64,000 nt of DNA from Collinsella sp. (GCA_019414055.1 DXMV01000014.1:124001-188000); one strand, 5' to 3'. Shown: positions 35,366 to 44,555, counted from the first letter of the stretch. Program-made: numbers and translations. Notes: generated from the letters alone by a model not told the origin.

Positions 35366-36628
35366 CTACGCGCTGTAGCCCATCGCTTGCAGCACAAACA
35401 TGACGACCGTCAGCACCGTAATCACGCCGATAGTCGCCCACGTGAGCACGTTCCACACGCGACCGTTGCGGTTGGCCCCCATAATGTGGCGATCCGCCGC
35501 GATAACCACCTGGAATACCAAGACTACGGGCAGCAGCACGCCATTGATGACCTGCGAGGTCATCATAATCTGGAACAGGTCGACGCCAGGCATGAGCACC
35601 AGCACGGCAGAAATGCCGATGATGGCCGTAATGATGCCGCGATAGACCGGGGCCTCGTCCCAACTGCGATCGGCGCCGCGCTCCCAACCAAATGCCTCGC
35701 AGATGGCACTCGACGTAACGCCCGGCAGCACGCAGGCAGCCAAAAAGCTCGCTGCGACCAGGCCCGAGGCAAACAACACCGTGGACCACTGGCCCGCGAT
35801 GGGCTCCAGCGCGCGGGCGGCATCGGCGGCATCGCTAATCTGAATACCCGCCGGGAACAGCACCGTACCGGTCGTGATGATAATGAAGCCCGCAATGATA
35901 TCGGCAGCGATCGAGCCGCTCACGGTATCAATACGCTGCAGCACGATGTCCTCCTCGCCCGCATTCTTATCGACCACGTTGTTCTGAGCCAAGAAGATCA
36001 TCCACGGTGCGATGGTGGTACCGATTGTTGCGACCACGAGCGACACGTAGCTGGGGTCGTTTTGAATATTGGGGACGACCAAGTCGACCGCGACCTCGCC
36101 CCAGTTGGGGCCGGCCATAAACGCGGCGACGATGTAGGTCACAAACACGCAGCTTACCAGCAGCAAAATCTTCTCGATGCGCTGGAAACTGCCCGACATG
36201 GTAAGCATCCAAACCAGCAGTGCCACGAGCGGCACCGAGATGCTCGCCGGAACGCCAAACAGGGCCAGGCCACTCGCGATACCCGCAAACTCCGAAATGG
36301 TCACGGCTGTGTTGGCAATCAGCAGCGCCGCCATGGCCAACACGCTCTTGCGAACGCCAAAGCGCTCGCGAATGAGCGACGCCAGGCCCTTACCCGTGAC
36401 GCATCCGCAGCGCGCCGCGGTCTCCTGCGTCACGATAAGCAGCACGGTCATGACGGGAAGCATCCAGAGCATCTTGTAACCATAGCTGGCGCCGGCGCTG
36501 GAATACGTGGCGATACCGCCGGCGTCATTACCCGAAAGCGCCGCCAGCAGACCGGGGCCCATGGCGCCAAAGATGGCGGCGATGGTCAGCTTTTGCTTGG
36601 TGCTCGCCTTTTGCTTCGTGTTTTGCAC
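35366..36628 (-). CDS. NRAMP-related transporter of the NRMT (Mg2+) type
   Basis: 420 aa, about eleven membrane helices. In the first helix the NRAMP motif DPGN is replaced by D35-A-G-G (GNDAGG). In the sixth the MPHN motif is replaced by A207-P-W-M (GTTIAPWM). Loss of the metal-binding Met and Asn is the reported hallmark of NRAMP-related magnesium transporters, first studied in Eggerthella lenta, so Mg2+ rather than Mn2+/Fe2+ is the likely substrate. The start is a GTG at 36628 with TAGGTGG upstream, eight bases after the MgtE_N gene. Annotation as a manganese transporter would probably be wrong. Confidence 0.78.
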   Translation of the reverse strand: MQNTKQKASTKQKLTIAAIFGAMGPGLLAALSGNDAGGIATYSSAGASYGYKMLWMLPVMTVLLIVTQETAARCGCVTGKGLASLIRERFGVRKSVLAMAALLIANTAVTISEFAGIASGLALFGVPASISVPLVALLVWMLTMSGSFQRIEKILLLVSCVFVTYIVAAFMAGPNWGEVAVDLVVPNIQNDPSYVSLVVATIGTTIAPWMIFLAQNNVVDKNAGEEDIVLQRIDTVSGSIAADIIAGFIIITTGTVLFPAGIQISDAADAARALEPIAGQWSTVLFASGLVAASFLAACVLPGVTSSAICEAFGWERGADRSWDEAPVYRGIITAIIGISAVLVLMPGVDLFQIMMTSQVINGVLLPVVLVFQVVIAADRHIMGANRNGRVWNVLTWATIGVITVLTVVMFVLQAMGYSA

Positions 36629-36636
36629 GCGACCAC

Positions 36637-38481
36637 CTATCCCATGACCGACATGGTGAGCAGCACCGCGGCGATGCAATACGCCACGCACGAGATCATG
36701 ACGGCGATGACGTTCATGGCGGTACCCGACGTGTTGAGATCATGCTCATCGCGCCAGAACAGCACCATCAGGTAAATCACGGCGCTCATGTTGCCCACCA
36801 GGCAGATGATGGCGGCAATGTTAAAGCAGCCGGTAAAGAGCTGCTCCTCAAACATAGAGGCATCGGGGAACGCGGCGGTGCGCACCAGCTGCGCGCACAG
36901 GTAGGTCACGAGCGAAAGGATCAGGCCCATACCCGTGCTCTGGAAGAAGAATCCCAGGTACGGTTTGGGCTCGTCGTCGTGACCGTCGTACTCGAGGAAA
37001 TAGTTCTTGACGAACGACACCATGCGCGAGGCAGCCAGCAGCACGAGCGGCATAGCGCACATGGGGAACACCACCAGATGCGCGGAGCCCAGCGCCGTCC
37101 CCAGCACCGTCGCCATAATGCACGAGGCGATGCCCCACACGACGACCCAGTACTGACGATGCACGAACCAGCTGAGCACGTTCGTCGAGTCGTCCGACGC
37201 GCTATCGCCCGAGCCGACACCGGCGATCTGCAGGTCCTCCTGATGCTCCTCGGCGATTACGTCCATGGCGTCGTCGAAGGTCACGATACCCAGGATATGA
37301 CGGTTCTCGTCGCAGACAGGGATGGCAACCAGGTCGTACTTGGTCATCTCGTCCGTCACGTCTTCCTGGTCCTCGTCGGGCGACACGTAGACCAGATCGC
37401 GATAGGCGAGCTGGCCCAGCGTGGCGTCGCGGTCGGCCACGATCAGCGTGCGCAGCGAAAGCACGCCCGTCAGCATGCCGCTCGGATCCTCGGTATAGAC
37501 GTAATAGACACTCTCAAAGTCCTCGTCGAGTTTGCGAATCGCCTCGATGGCATCGCCGACCGTCGCCGTGGCGGGCAGCGAGACAAACTCCGAGGTCATG
37601 ATGCGGCCGGCAGTGTTGTCCTCGTAGCCCAGCAGGTTACGAATCGCCTTCTCCTCCTTGACACCCATCAGGCGCAGGAGCTTCTCGGCCTTCTCATAAT
37701 CGAGCTCGTCGATCAGGTCGGCAGCGTCGTCCGGGTCCATCATGGCCAGCATCGACGATGCGTCGGTATCGGACAGGCCCTCGAGCATCTCGGTCATGAG
37801 CTCGTCGTCATCGAACTCCGAGATGGCCTCGGCGGCCTGTGCCGTATCGAGCTGCGCGAACACCTGCGCGCGCAGGCGCGGGTCGAGCTGCTCGATGATG
37901 TCAGCGATGTCGGCAGGATGCAGCTCGCCAAGCGTCTTGTGCGACACCGAGAGCTGGATGTTCTTAGTCGAGCGATCGAGCAGGTCCATATAAGACCAGG
38001 CGATAATGTCCTCGCTGAGCGGCTTGCCCAGGTGCTTCATAAAGCCCTCGACGACGTGCTCGAGCGCGGGGCTGATTGCACGCAGCAGACCGCGGGCGCC
38101 GACCTCGGCACCCAGCAGGCGCAGCTGATTTTCGCCCGACATGGAGAACTTGATGTCGTTGACGCGCACGACCTTCATGCCCTGCGTGTCGACAATCTGC
38201 TTGTTGAGCACGTCACGCGCAAGCAGCAGCTCGGTCGGCTGCAGATACGAAAAGCGAATATTGGTCGCAGATGTATTGAGGTACACGCCCGTCTCGTCGA
38301 TACGGTCGACCCATTTGCGCCAGCTGATCATAAACGGCGTCTTGCCGGGACCGCGAAACGCGAGCGACGTCACGTGCGGAAAAACTTCGCCGGTGGCAAT
38401 GCCAAAATCGTTCACTACACCGAGCTTTTCGCCATCAACGTCCAAGACCGGCAACTTGAGCATCTCACTCAGATAATTCAA
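36637..38481 (-). CDS. PRC-barrel, MgtE_N, CBS pair and membrane-domain protein
   Basis: 614 aa. Order: PRC-like beta-barrel (about 5-80), a second PRC-like or linker region (about 85-165), MgtE_N superhelix (about 170-295, HPADIADIIEQLDP, DDAADLIDEL), two CBS domains (about 300-425), and a membrane domain of five or so helices (about 445-614). MgtE_N and CBS domains sense intracellular Mg2+. The membrane part lacks an MgtE pore signature that I can recognise. The start is TTG at 38481 with GGGGAG upstream. Coupled to the NRMT gene (8-nt gap), it may gate or partner that transporter. Confidence 0.75.
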   Translation of the reverse strand: MNYLSEMLKLPVLDVDGEKLGVVNDFGIATGEVFPHVTSLAFRGPGKTPFMISWRKWVDRIDETGVYLNTSATNIRFSYLQPTELLLARDVLNKQIVDTQGMKVVRVNDIKFSMSGENQLRLLGAEVGARGLLRAISPALEHVVEGFMKHLGKPLSEDIIAWSYMDLLDRSTKNIQLSVSHKTLGELHPADIADIIEQLDPRLRAQVFAQLDTAQAAEAISEFDDDELMTEMLEGLSDTDASSMLAMMDPDDAADLIDELDYEKAEKLLRLMGVKEEKAIRNLLGYEDNTAGRIMTSEFVSLPATATVGDAIEAIRKLDEDFESVYYVYTEDPSGMLTGVLSLRTLIVADRDATLGQLAYRDLVYVSPDEDQEDVTDEMTKYDLVAIPVCDENRHILGIVTFDDAMDVIAEEHQEDLQIAGVGSGDSASDDSTNVLSWFVHRQYWVVVWGIASCIMATVLGTALGSAHLVVFPMCAMPLVLLAASRMVSFVKNYFLEYDGHDDEPKPYLGFFFQSTGMGLILSLVTYLCAQLVRTAAFPDASMFEEQLFTGCFNIAAIICLVGNMSAVIYLMVLFWRDEHDLNTSGTAMNVIAVMISCVAYCIAAVLLTMSVMG

Positions 38482-38774
38482 TGGTGCTCCCCATCATTAT
38501 TCCTTCGGGCCGCGACCGTGATGGCACGCGCTCCGTGGACTTTTAGACATGTATACGCATGCGCGGGCGGCACGCCGCTCGGCGCTCACACCCCGTGCAC
38601 GCGCAGAAAGCACCTGCATGGGGTCATCGACTGTATGGTCGAGGTTTGGATTTCACCTGTAACCTTTCTCTTGACCCTCATTAACCGCAGTAACTATAGC
38701 ATCAGCATCGCGCTGCGGCACCGAATTTATGCGCTGCACACTGCAGGCATACCAAACACTGACGTATCCGATGA
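38482..38774. promoter_or_regulatory. Promoter and long leader of the MgtE_N/NRMT operon
   Basis: 293 nt without a gene. On the minus strand an extended -10 (TGCTATAGT, about 38692-38700) gives a leader of roughly 200 nt. The leader has GGTC/GACC and other short complementary segments and the GC-rich hairpin GCCGAGCGGCGTGCCGCC. No M-box or other Mg2+ riboswitch pattern was recognised. Confidence 0.35.
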
Positions 38775-40178
38775 CTACTCTGCGGTGTCGTCGTCGGGGA
38801 GTTGGGGGAACACGGCGTTTTTGGGCATGGAAACCTTGGTGAGCGTGGTGAGTTTTTTGCTCAATGCCGTGTCCGTCTTGACCAGGTCGCCGAGCGTCAC
38901 GATCTTGTAGCCGTCGGCGACAAGGCCGTCGATAATCTGCGGCAGTGCCTCGAGCGTCTGCTCGGCGCACTCATCGCTATCGGTGAGCAGCACAATATTG
39001 CCTGGCGTCACCGAATCGAGCACGGTCGATACTTGCTCGTCAGCGCCGTTGAGCAGCCAGTCGCCCGAATCGATATTCCACGAAACCACGGCGGACACCA
39101 GGTCCATCGAGTCGATCCAGTTTTGCTCGTCAAACGCGGCGTAGGGGGCACGCAGCAACATCGTCTCGACGCCGGCCGCCGACTTAATCGCCTCGGTGCC
39201 CTTCGCGATCTGCTTGCGCACCGTCTCGCGATCCTCGCCCTTGAGCGAATCATCGCTGTAGCTGTTGGAGCCGATCTCGCACCCGGCATCGACAATCGCT
39301 TTGGCAGTAGCGGGCGAGGCTTCCGCGGCATCGCCCGAAAGGAAGAACGTCGCGGTGACGCCTTTTTCCTTGAGCACCTGCAGGATCTGCTTGGTCGCGC
39401 CGCTCGGGCCCTCGTCAAATGTCAGGGCCACGTACTTTTCGTTGCCCTTGGGCGCTACGCTTGCGCACTCGACTACGCAGTCGGTGGCGGGCACGACCTC
39501 GCCGCGATCCTGCGTCTTGCCCGACTGCTCGCCGACCCATACCTCGGAACGGCCCTGAACACCCCAGGTTTTGACATACTCAATGGCACCCGTGCCCTCG
39601 ACCTTAAGCTTTGGCTCGATAGTCGTGGCCTGGGCCTCGTGCTTTTCGTATGCGTTGCGGCCGTCCTTGACCGTCACCTTCTCGCCGCCCTCAAGTTCGC
39701 GACTATCCCATTTGCCTTGCTTCACGCGCTTGCCGTCGACCTTCACCGACAGCTTTTCTCCGCCATGGCGCTCGAGCACGCTGTCGTCGACGGCCAGCAG
39801 ATCGCCGGCGTCATACGTTTCGGTCAGGCTTTGATCGTCGATAAGATTCTGCAACGTAGAGCCCACGCGCACCGCGGTCTTTTGCCCGTTGAGTTCCACG
39901 TCCACGCTGCGGTTGACGTAGCCCACGACGGCAGCGATAAACAGCACGAGCGCGCAACCCACGGCGATGAGTGCATAGGGCAGACGGGACGGTCGGCGCG
40001 GCGAGCGCCCGTTGCCGATGCGCGCGCTGCGATCGCTAAACCCACGGCTATGGTTGAGGTACATCGCACCGGGCTTACGGCGACGCCGACGCTGACCGCT
40101 GGGCAGCTGCCCCAGGTCGCGGCGCGCCGTCGGACGCGCACCCGAGCGCCCGTTTAAATTAGATCCGTTTTGGCGCAT
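38775..40178 (-). CDS. Polysaccharide-deacetylase (NodB)-like protein with altered metal site
   Basis: 467 aa. A basic cytoplasmic N-terminus, one membrane helix (about 68-90), a YabE-like beta domain (VELNGQKTAVRVGSTLQNLI), a linker, and a NodB fold from about 245. Motif 1 is TFDEGPS (first Asp retained). Motif 2, normally H-S/T-x-x-H, reads IGSNSYSDDSL without either histidine. Motif 3 is RAPYAAFD and the late LLHD is LLTD. Metal-dependent deacetylation is therefore doubtful; a carbohydrate-binding pseudoenzyme is likely. GGGGGAGGG precedes the ATG. It is a single gene. Confidence 0.8.
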   Translation of the reverse strand: MRQNGSNLNGRSGARPTARRDLGQLPSGQRRRRRKPGAMYLNHSRGFSDRSARIGNGRSPRRPSRLPYALIAVGCALVLFIAAVVGYVNRSVDVELNGQKTAVRVGSTLQNLIDDQSLTETYDAGDLLAVDDSVLERHGGEKLSVKVDGKRVKQGKWDSRELEGGEKVTVKDGRNAYEKHEAQATTIEPKLKVEGTGAIEYVKTWGVQGRSEVWVGEQSGKTQDRGEVVPATDCVVECASVAPKGNEKYVALTFDEGPSGATKQILQVLKEKGVTATFFLSGDAAEASPATAKAIVDAGCEIGSNSYSDDSLKGEDRETVRKQIAKGTEAIKSAAGVETMLLRAPYAAFDEQNWIDSMDLVSAVVSWNIDSGDWLLNGADEQVSTVLDSVTPGNIVLLTDSDECAEQTLEALPQIIDGLVADGYKIVTLGDLVKTDTALSKKLTTLTKVSMPKNAVFPQLPDDDTAE

Positions 40179-40199
40179 GTGCCCTCCCCCATAAACACA

Positions 40200-40229
40200 G
40201 CGAGCCGGAGCAACATGTCTCCGGCTCGC
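40200..40229 (-). terminator. Terminator of the YtxH/PRC-barrel operon
   Basis: GCGAGCCGGAG (40200-40210) pairs with CTCCGGCTCGC (40219-40229) over an 8-nt loop; minus-strand TGTGTTTATG follows. Confidence 0.75.
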
Positions 40230-40250
40230 CTCCCATCATTTGGTACGTCG

Positions 40251-41006
40251 CTATTTGCTAGCTTTTGACGAGCCCCCGCTCGCCTTTTGATATTCGTCCT
40301 TAAAGGCCTTGAACATACCGCGCGTCTTGCCGAGCTGCTTGCCCAGTGCGCGACTGCCCTTGTCCACAGCGACCGATCCCTTGTCATCGAGCACCTTGGC
40401 GCCCTTCTTGACCTTATCGCCCACCACGACACTGGCCTCGGCAGCCTTGGCGGCCGCGCCGCCCGAATACCCGAGCGCCTTGACCTCGTCCGAGACAATC
40501 ATCGCGCCGTTCTCGTAGCCGCGCAGCATCGTCGGCGGCACCTGCGTGTCGCCCACCAACACGCTCGAAGCGGCACCGGCGGTCACGTAGAACATCTGCA
40601 CAATACCCGAGCGCGGCTTGAACTCAACGTCCGAGCAGTAGCCCACGACATCGCCCGATTCCGTGCGCACGTCCATGCCGACCCAGATGACGCAATCGTC
40701 CAGGTTGATATCGAGGCGCTTGGCCGCGGCGGCATCGTAGGTGCCCTTGACGTCGTCGACCGCGACAGCACCCTCATAGACGCCGATGGCATCGAGCGCC
40801 ACAAAGCGGTCGGGACGCTCGATCATACCCGCGATATCGGACTGGCGGACCATAAAGCCCACCACGCGCGTGCCGCCCGGGGTAAAGACGGGAAAGTGAA
40901 TCTTGCCGAGCTTTTTAGGGCTGCGCGGCGTGCCGTCCTTTTTGGTGCGCTTGTCTTCGGCAGGTTTGCGATAAACCTTGACGCCGACAAAATCCCCTGC
41001 GCGCAT
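40251..41006 (-). CDS. PRC-barrel domain protein
   Basis: 251 aa. Two PRC-barrel-like halves (about 5-95, KLGKIHFPVFTPGGTRVVGFMVRQ; and 105-165, SGDVVGYCSDVEFKPRSGIV). A lysine-rich C-terminal tail runs from about 190 (KVKKGAKVLDDKGS...). No enzyme motif. PRC barrels bind partners at membranes or in RNA and photosystem complexes. Its ATG overlaps the YtxH stop as TAATG, so the two are coupled. Confidence 0.7.
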   Translation of the reverse strand: MRAGDFVGVKVYRKPAEDKRTKKDGTPRSPKKLGKIHFPVFTPGGTRVVGFMVRQSDIAGMIERPDRFVALDAIGVYEGAVAVDDVKGTYDAAAAKRLDINLDDCVIWVGMDVRTESGDVVGYCSDVEFKPRSGIVQMFYVTAGAASSVLVGDTQVPPTMLRGYENGAMIVSDEVKALGYSGGAAAKAAEASVVVGDKVKKGAKVLDDKGSVAVDKGSRALGKQLGKTRGMFKAFKDEYQKASGGSSKASK

Positions 41007-41395
41007 TATGCCTCGGTCGAGGGCTCCGTGGCCTCGGTGTCGGTCTCGGCGACGTTCTCGACCACGACGTCGGCAGCGGGCGTCACGTTGCCGCCCGAGA
41101 TGGCATCGTTGAGCTGCTCGCGAAGCTGGTCCATGCGCTCGCGGGCCTGGTCGACCTTGGCGCGCAGGTCATCGGTCTTGGCGTCGACCATCGGACCAAA
41201 GTCGTTGACCGCGGCACGAGCCTCCTCGGCACTGTGCTCGTAGGTGTCACGCATGTTGTCCCAGGCATCGTTGGCGATATCGGCGGCCATGGCGCGGGTC
41301 TCGGCACCCGAGCGCGGGGCCAGAGCAACGCCGATGATAGCGCCGGCGGCAGCACCAAAGAGCGCACCGGAGACAAAGCTGAAAGTCTTTCCCAT
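41006..41395 (-). CDS. YtxH-like protein
   Basis: 129 aa. An N-terminal glycine/alanine-rich membrane helix (FVSGALFGAAAGAIIGVALAP) followed by RSGAETR, the YtxH signature, a helical coiled-coil region (about 40-100) and an acidic tail. Usually a general-stress envelope protein. The start was chosen at 41395 because AGGAGAGGA lies at proper distance; an ATG six bases earlier would touch it. Confidence 0.8.
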   Translation of the reverse strand: MGKTFSFVSGALFGAAAGAIIGVALAPRSGAETRAMAADIANDAWDNMRDTYEHSAEEARAAVNDFGPMVDAKTDDLRAKVDQARERMDQLREQLNDAISGGNVTPAADVVVENVAETDTEATEPSTEA

Positions 41396-41531
41396 GATCA
41401 TTCCTCTCCTGCGGGCACCTCGATGCCCACCGTTTGAATGCTGTCCATTATACCCGCAGCGCAACACTTGCCGTCACGCTCATCTGCGTACGGTAAAGGC
41501 GCAGGTACATGATGGTAATAAGCGAGTGAGC

Positions 41532-42365
41532 CTACTCCTGAGGCGCAACCGGCATGGCCACCGTGGCGGCCGGGTCTTCGCCGGCGCCATCGACGAGCGG
41601 CAGGCTGCCCTCGTGCGCCGAGCCGGACGGAGCCGTTGCCGCACCGCCAAAGACGGCCGCGGAGGCCTCGTGGTTCTCGACGACCGCGCCCTCGGTATCG
41701 ATTGGCATCTGCGGCTCGTCGTCAAAGCTCGGGACGCCTTGGGGCTCCGCAGACTCGGGCTCAGCAGGCGCCTCGGCAACGGGCTCAGCGCCGGCGTCGG
41801 CAGGAGCGTCGTCCTCGGACGCATCCTCGGCCACGTCCTCGCCGTTCGCAGCGGCAACGGCCTCGTGCGGGTCCTTGCCCTCGGCCTCGGCGCGCATACC
41901 CAGCACCAGGTTGCGCAAGCCCGCAACCGTACCGTCCACATCGGGAGTGGGCTGGTCGGCGTGCAGGTACGCCCAGTCCATCATAAAGGTGGCCGAAGAC
42001 AGCGCGCCGATGGCCAGCGCATCATCGGGGCACGAAAGCTCAATCTCAAAGACACGCTCGTCATGCTCGCTCACGCGCGTGCGACCGCACGAGATGCTGC
42101 CGGCAAGACCGGTCTCGTTCATGAGCTCGACCGTCACGTGCTCCAGCAGATGGCAAAGCTCGGTCTGGCCCATGCAATCCTGGAATTCGCGGCCGGAGTC
42201 GCCCAGGCACAGGTGCTTGGCAATCGCGGGCACCAGGTAGTACACGCGCGCCGTGGCCTCGATATCCTCCGAGGTCATGAGCGGCATGCCGGGGTTCACC
42301 AGCACGTGCGCGCAAATCTTGTCCTCGCTGACGGTGACCTTAAGGATGTTGAACAGGCCTGCCAT
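41532..42365 (-). CDS. Unassigned protein resembling the cyanophycin-synthetase N-terminal domain
   Basis: 277 aa. Residues 1-135 form an alpha/beta domain whose centre, GQTELCHLLEHVTVELMNETG, looks like the HxxEHV helix of the N-terminal domain of cyanophycin synthetases. The rest (about 150-277) is a disordered Ala/Glu/Pro-rich tail. There is no ATP-grasp or Mur ligase domain, so the domain stands alone. Next to a CNNM gene (24-nt gap) and the YtxH operon. Function unknown; the resemblance is by eye. Confidence 0.5.
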   Translation of the reverse strand: MAGLFNILKVTVSEDKICAHVLVNPGMPLMTSEDIEATARVYYLVPAIAKHLCLGDSGREFQDCMGQTELCHLLEHVTVELMNETGLAGSISCGRTRVSEHDERVFEIELSCPDDALAIGALSSATFMMDWAYLHADQPTPDVDGTVAGLRNLVLGMRAEAEGKDPHEAVAAANGEDVAEDASEDDAPADAGAEPVAEAPAEPESAEPQGVPSFDDEPQMPIDTEGAVVENHEASAAVFGGAATAPSGSAHEGSLPLVDGAGEDPAATVAMPVAPQE

Positions 42366-42389
42366 AACTCTCCCCTACTCGTCCTTGCC

Positions 42390-43763
42390 CTACTCGTCGC
42401 CGTCGTGCGGATCCGCAGAGCCCGCACCCGACGCCGCCGGCTTCTCTGCCGGGGGCTCGGAATCCTTCTTATCGGTTTCGGCCGGAGCGATCACGCGAAT
42501 AAGCGAGATACGCTGGCCACGCATCGACTGTACCTTGAACTTGTACCCCGCGACCTCAAACACCTCTCCGATGTCGGGCACCGAGTCGCAAAGCTCCAAA
42601 ATCCAGCCGGCGATGGTCTCATAATCATCGCTTTCCTCGAGCGGCCAACCAAGCTCAATCGCGTCATCGCACGAAAAACGCCCATCGACGAGCCACTCAC
42701 GGCGCGAGAGGCGCGTGAGGTACTTGTTGTCGGGATCGAACTCGTCCTCGATCTCGCCGACGATCTCCTCGACGATATCTTCGATGGTGATGATGCCCGC
42801 CGTGCCGCCGTACTCGTCCACGACGACCACGATCTGGTCGTGCGAAGTCTGCATCTCGGACAGCAGCGGCAGGATGTCCTTGGTATCGGGCACAAAGGTG
42901 GCATCGCGCAGGTAATCGGCAATGGGCTGGTCGCCCTTGCCGTCGAGCGCGGGCTGGATCAGGTCCTTGATGTGCGCGATGCCCGCGACGTTGTCGGGGT
43001 CCTCGTGATAGACGGGGATGCGGCTAAAGCCGGTCTGGCGCATGGTGGACAGCACGTCAGCGACCGTCTCGTCGTCCTCGCACATGGTGGTGTCCACGCG
43101 CGGCACCATGACCTCGCGGGCAACGGTGTCACCCAGGTCGAAGATCTCGTGGATCATGCGCTTTTCCTCGTCGAGCAGGTCGTCTTGCTCCGAGACCATG
43201 TACTTGATCTCTTCCTCCGAGACGTTCTGGCGGTCATCGGCGCTCTTGATGCGCAGGATGCGGGCCAGGCCGTCGGAGCAGGCACCAGTCAGCCACACGA
43301 GCGGGCGGGCGATCTTTTGGAACACGGAAAGCGGTCCCACGACCTGCTTGGATACGCCCTCGGCGTTAGCAAGGCCGATGCGCTTGGGCACGAGCTCGCC
43401 AATCACGATGGACACAAAGGCGACGGCGACGGTGATGATGACCGGCGCCAGGCCGCGCGCGATGGCGGAAAGCGGCGCGATGCCAAAGCTCATGAGCCAC
43501 GTGGCGAGCGGGTCGGACAGGCTCGTCGAGGCGACGGCGGACGAGGCGAAGCCCACGAGCGTGATGGCGACCTGAATGGTGGCGAGCAGCTGGTCGGAAT
43601 CGGCGGCGAGCTGGACGGCGCGCTCGGCGCGCTTATCGCCCTCCTCGGCATCGTGTTCCAACACGGCGCGCTTGGCCGTGGTGAGAGCCATCTCGGACAT
43701 AGAGAAGTAGCCGTTGATGAGGGTCAAAACGAGGGTGGTGATAAGGGAGATGGTTATGTCCAT
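42390..43763 (-). CDS. CNNM/CorC-family (hemolysin C) membrane protein
   Basis: 457 aa. DUF21 membrane domain (about 1-190, four helices, FSMSEMALTTAKRAVLE and IVIGELVPKRIGLANAEG), a CBS pair (about 205-335, REVMVPRVDTTMC, DEYGGTAGIITIEDIVEEIVGEIEDEFD), a CorC/HlyC C-terminal domain (about 345-430) and a charged tail. Family members export or sense Mg2+. The start at 43763 is where the hydrophobic domain begins; the longer frame to 43829 has no ribosome site. It is the fourth Mg2+-linked gene in the window. Confidence 0.88.
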   Translation of the reverse strand: MDITISLITTLVLTLINGYFSMSEMALTTAKRAVLEHDAEEGDKRAERAVQLAADSDQLLATIQVAITLVGFASSAVASTSLSDPLATWLMSFGIAPLSAIARGLAPVIITVAVAFVSIVIGELVPKRIGLANAEGVSKQVVGPLSVFQKIARPLVWLTGACSDGLARILRIKSADDRQNVSEEEIKYMVSEQDDLLDEEKRMIHEIFDLGDTVAREVMVPRVDTTMCEDDETVADVLSTMRQTGFSRIPVYHEDPDNVAGIAHIKDLIQPALDGKGDQPIADYLRDATFVPDTKDILPLLSEMQTSHDQIVVVVDEYGGTAGIITIEDIVEEIVGEIEDEFDPDNKYLTRLSRREWLVDGRFSCDDAIELGWPLEESDDYETIAGWILELCDSVPDIGEVFEVAGYKFKVQSMRGQRISLIRVIAPAETDKKDSEPPAEKPAASGAGSADPHDGDE

Positions 43764-43871
43764 CGGGAGTTTCTCGAACCTCCAAGATTCGGGACGTTGG
43801 GTAGTAAGCGTAGGTGACGGATAGGGCAATTGCGCCGGTCGCCCGTGCGAGCGGGGCCGTGGGCGCGGTCG

Positions 43872-44555
43872 CTAGATTACGAAGAGGATCACCGCCATGA
43901 ACTGGAAGATGCTGCCGGCGAGCACCAACAAGTGGAAAACACTGTGCAGATAGCGCACGTTTTTGGCGATATAGAACGGCACGCCCACGGTATAGCACAC
44001 GCCGCCGACAGCGAGCAGGGCAAGTGCCACGGGGTTGAGCAGCGACACGAGCTCGGGCAGCTTAAAGACGACGAGCCAGCCCATCAGCAGATAGACCAGG
44101 CCGCTTACCCAGTGCGGCTGGCGCTCGCGCATAAAGCACTCCAGCGCGATGCCGATGATGGCGATGGCCCACACAGCAAAGAACAGCACGGGACCACCGT
44201 CGTTTGCGAGCGTGATGAGGCAGAACGGCGTATAGCTGCCGGCTATGAGCAGGTAGATGCAGCTGTGGTCGATGATGCGAAACACGCGCTTGGCGCGCGC
44301 GGGCTGAATCGCGTGATAGAGCGTGGAGGCCAAGTATTCGAGGATGATACTGACGCCATAGACAATCGCCGCGGCCATGTGGGCCGGGCCGCCGCCGCGC
44401 AGGGCGGCGAATACGATCAGGAGCACCAGGCCTGCGATGCCCAGCAGGCAGCCGACACCATGGGTGACGGAGTTCATGATCTCCTCGCCCACCGTGTACT
44501 GTGGAACGGCCGCGGTCTTAGGTCGCGGCTTGGAACTGTCGCTCGAATCGGACAT
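43872..44555 (-). CDS. Hemolysin-III/PAQR-family membrane protein
   Basis: 227 aa, seven membrane helices. Conserved PAQR signatures: SVTHGVGCLLGI near helix 1, EYLASTLYHA (Ser-His) and IDHSCIYLLIAGSYTPF, and the late HSVFHLLVLAGS histidines that complete the metal site. Likely a membrane hydrolase related to YqfA; the hemolysin name is historical. GGAGG lies 11 bases before the ATG at 44555; a TTG upstream of it is rejected. Confidence 0.9.
   Translation of the reverse strand: MSDSSDSSKPRPKTAAVPQYTVGEEIMNSVTHGVGCLLGIAGLVLLIVFAALRGGGPAHMAAAIVYGVSIILEYLASTLYHAIQPARAKRVFRIIDHSCIYLLIAGSYTPFCLITLANDGGPVLFFAVWAIAIIGIALECFMRERQPHWVSGLVYLLMGWLVVFKLPELVSLLNPVALALLAVGGVCYTVGVPFYIAKNVRYLHSVFHLLVLAGSIFQFMAVILFVI

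Noticed and set aside
35366..36628. Canonical Mn2+/Fe2+ NRAMP transporter
   Set aside because: Both metal-binding motifs are altered in the way described for the NRMT magnesium group.
38482..38774. M-box Mg2+ riboswitch upstream of the MgtE_N gene
   Set aside because: The conserved M-box core segments could not be found on the minus strand; only generic stems are visible.
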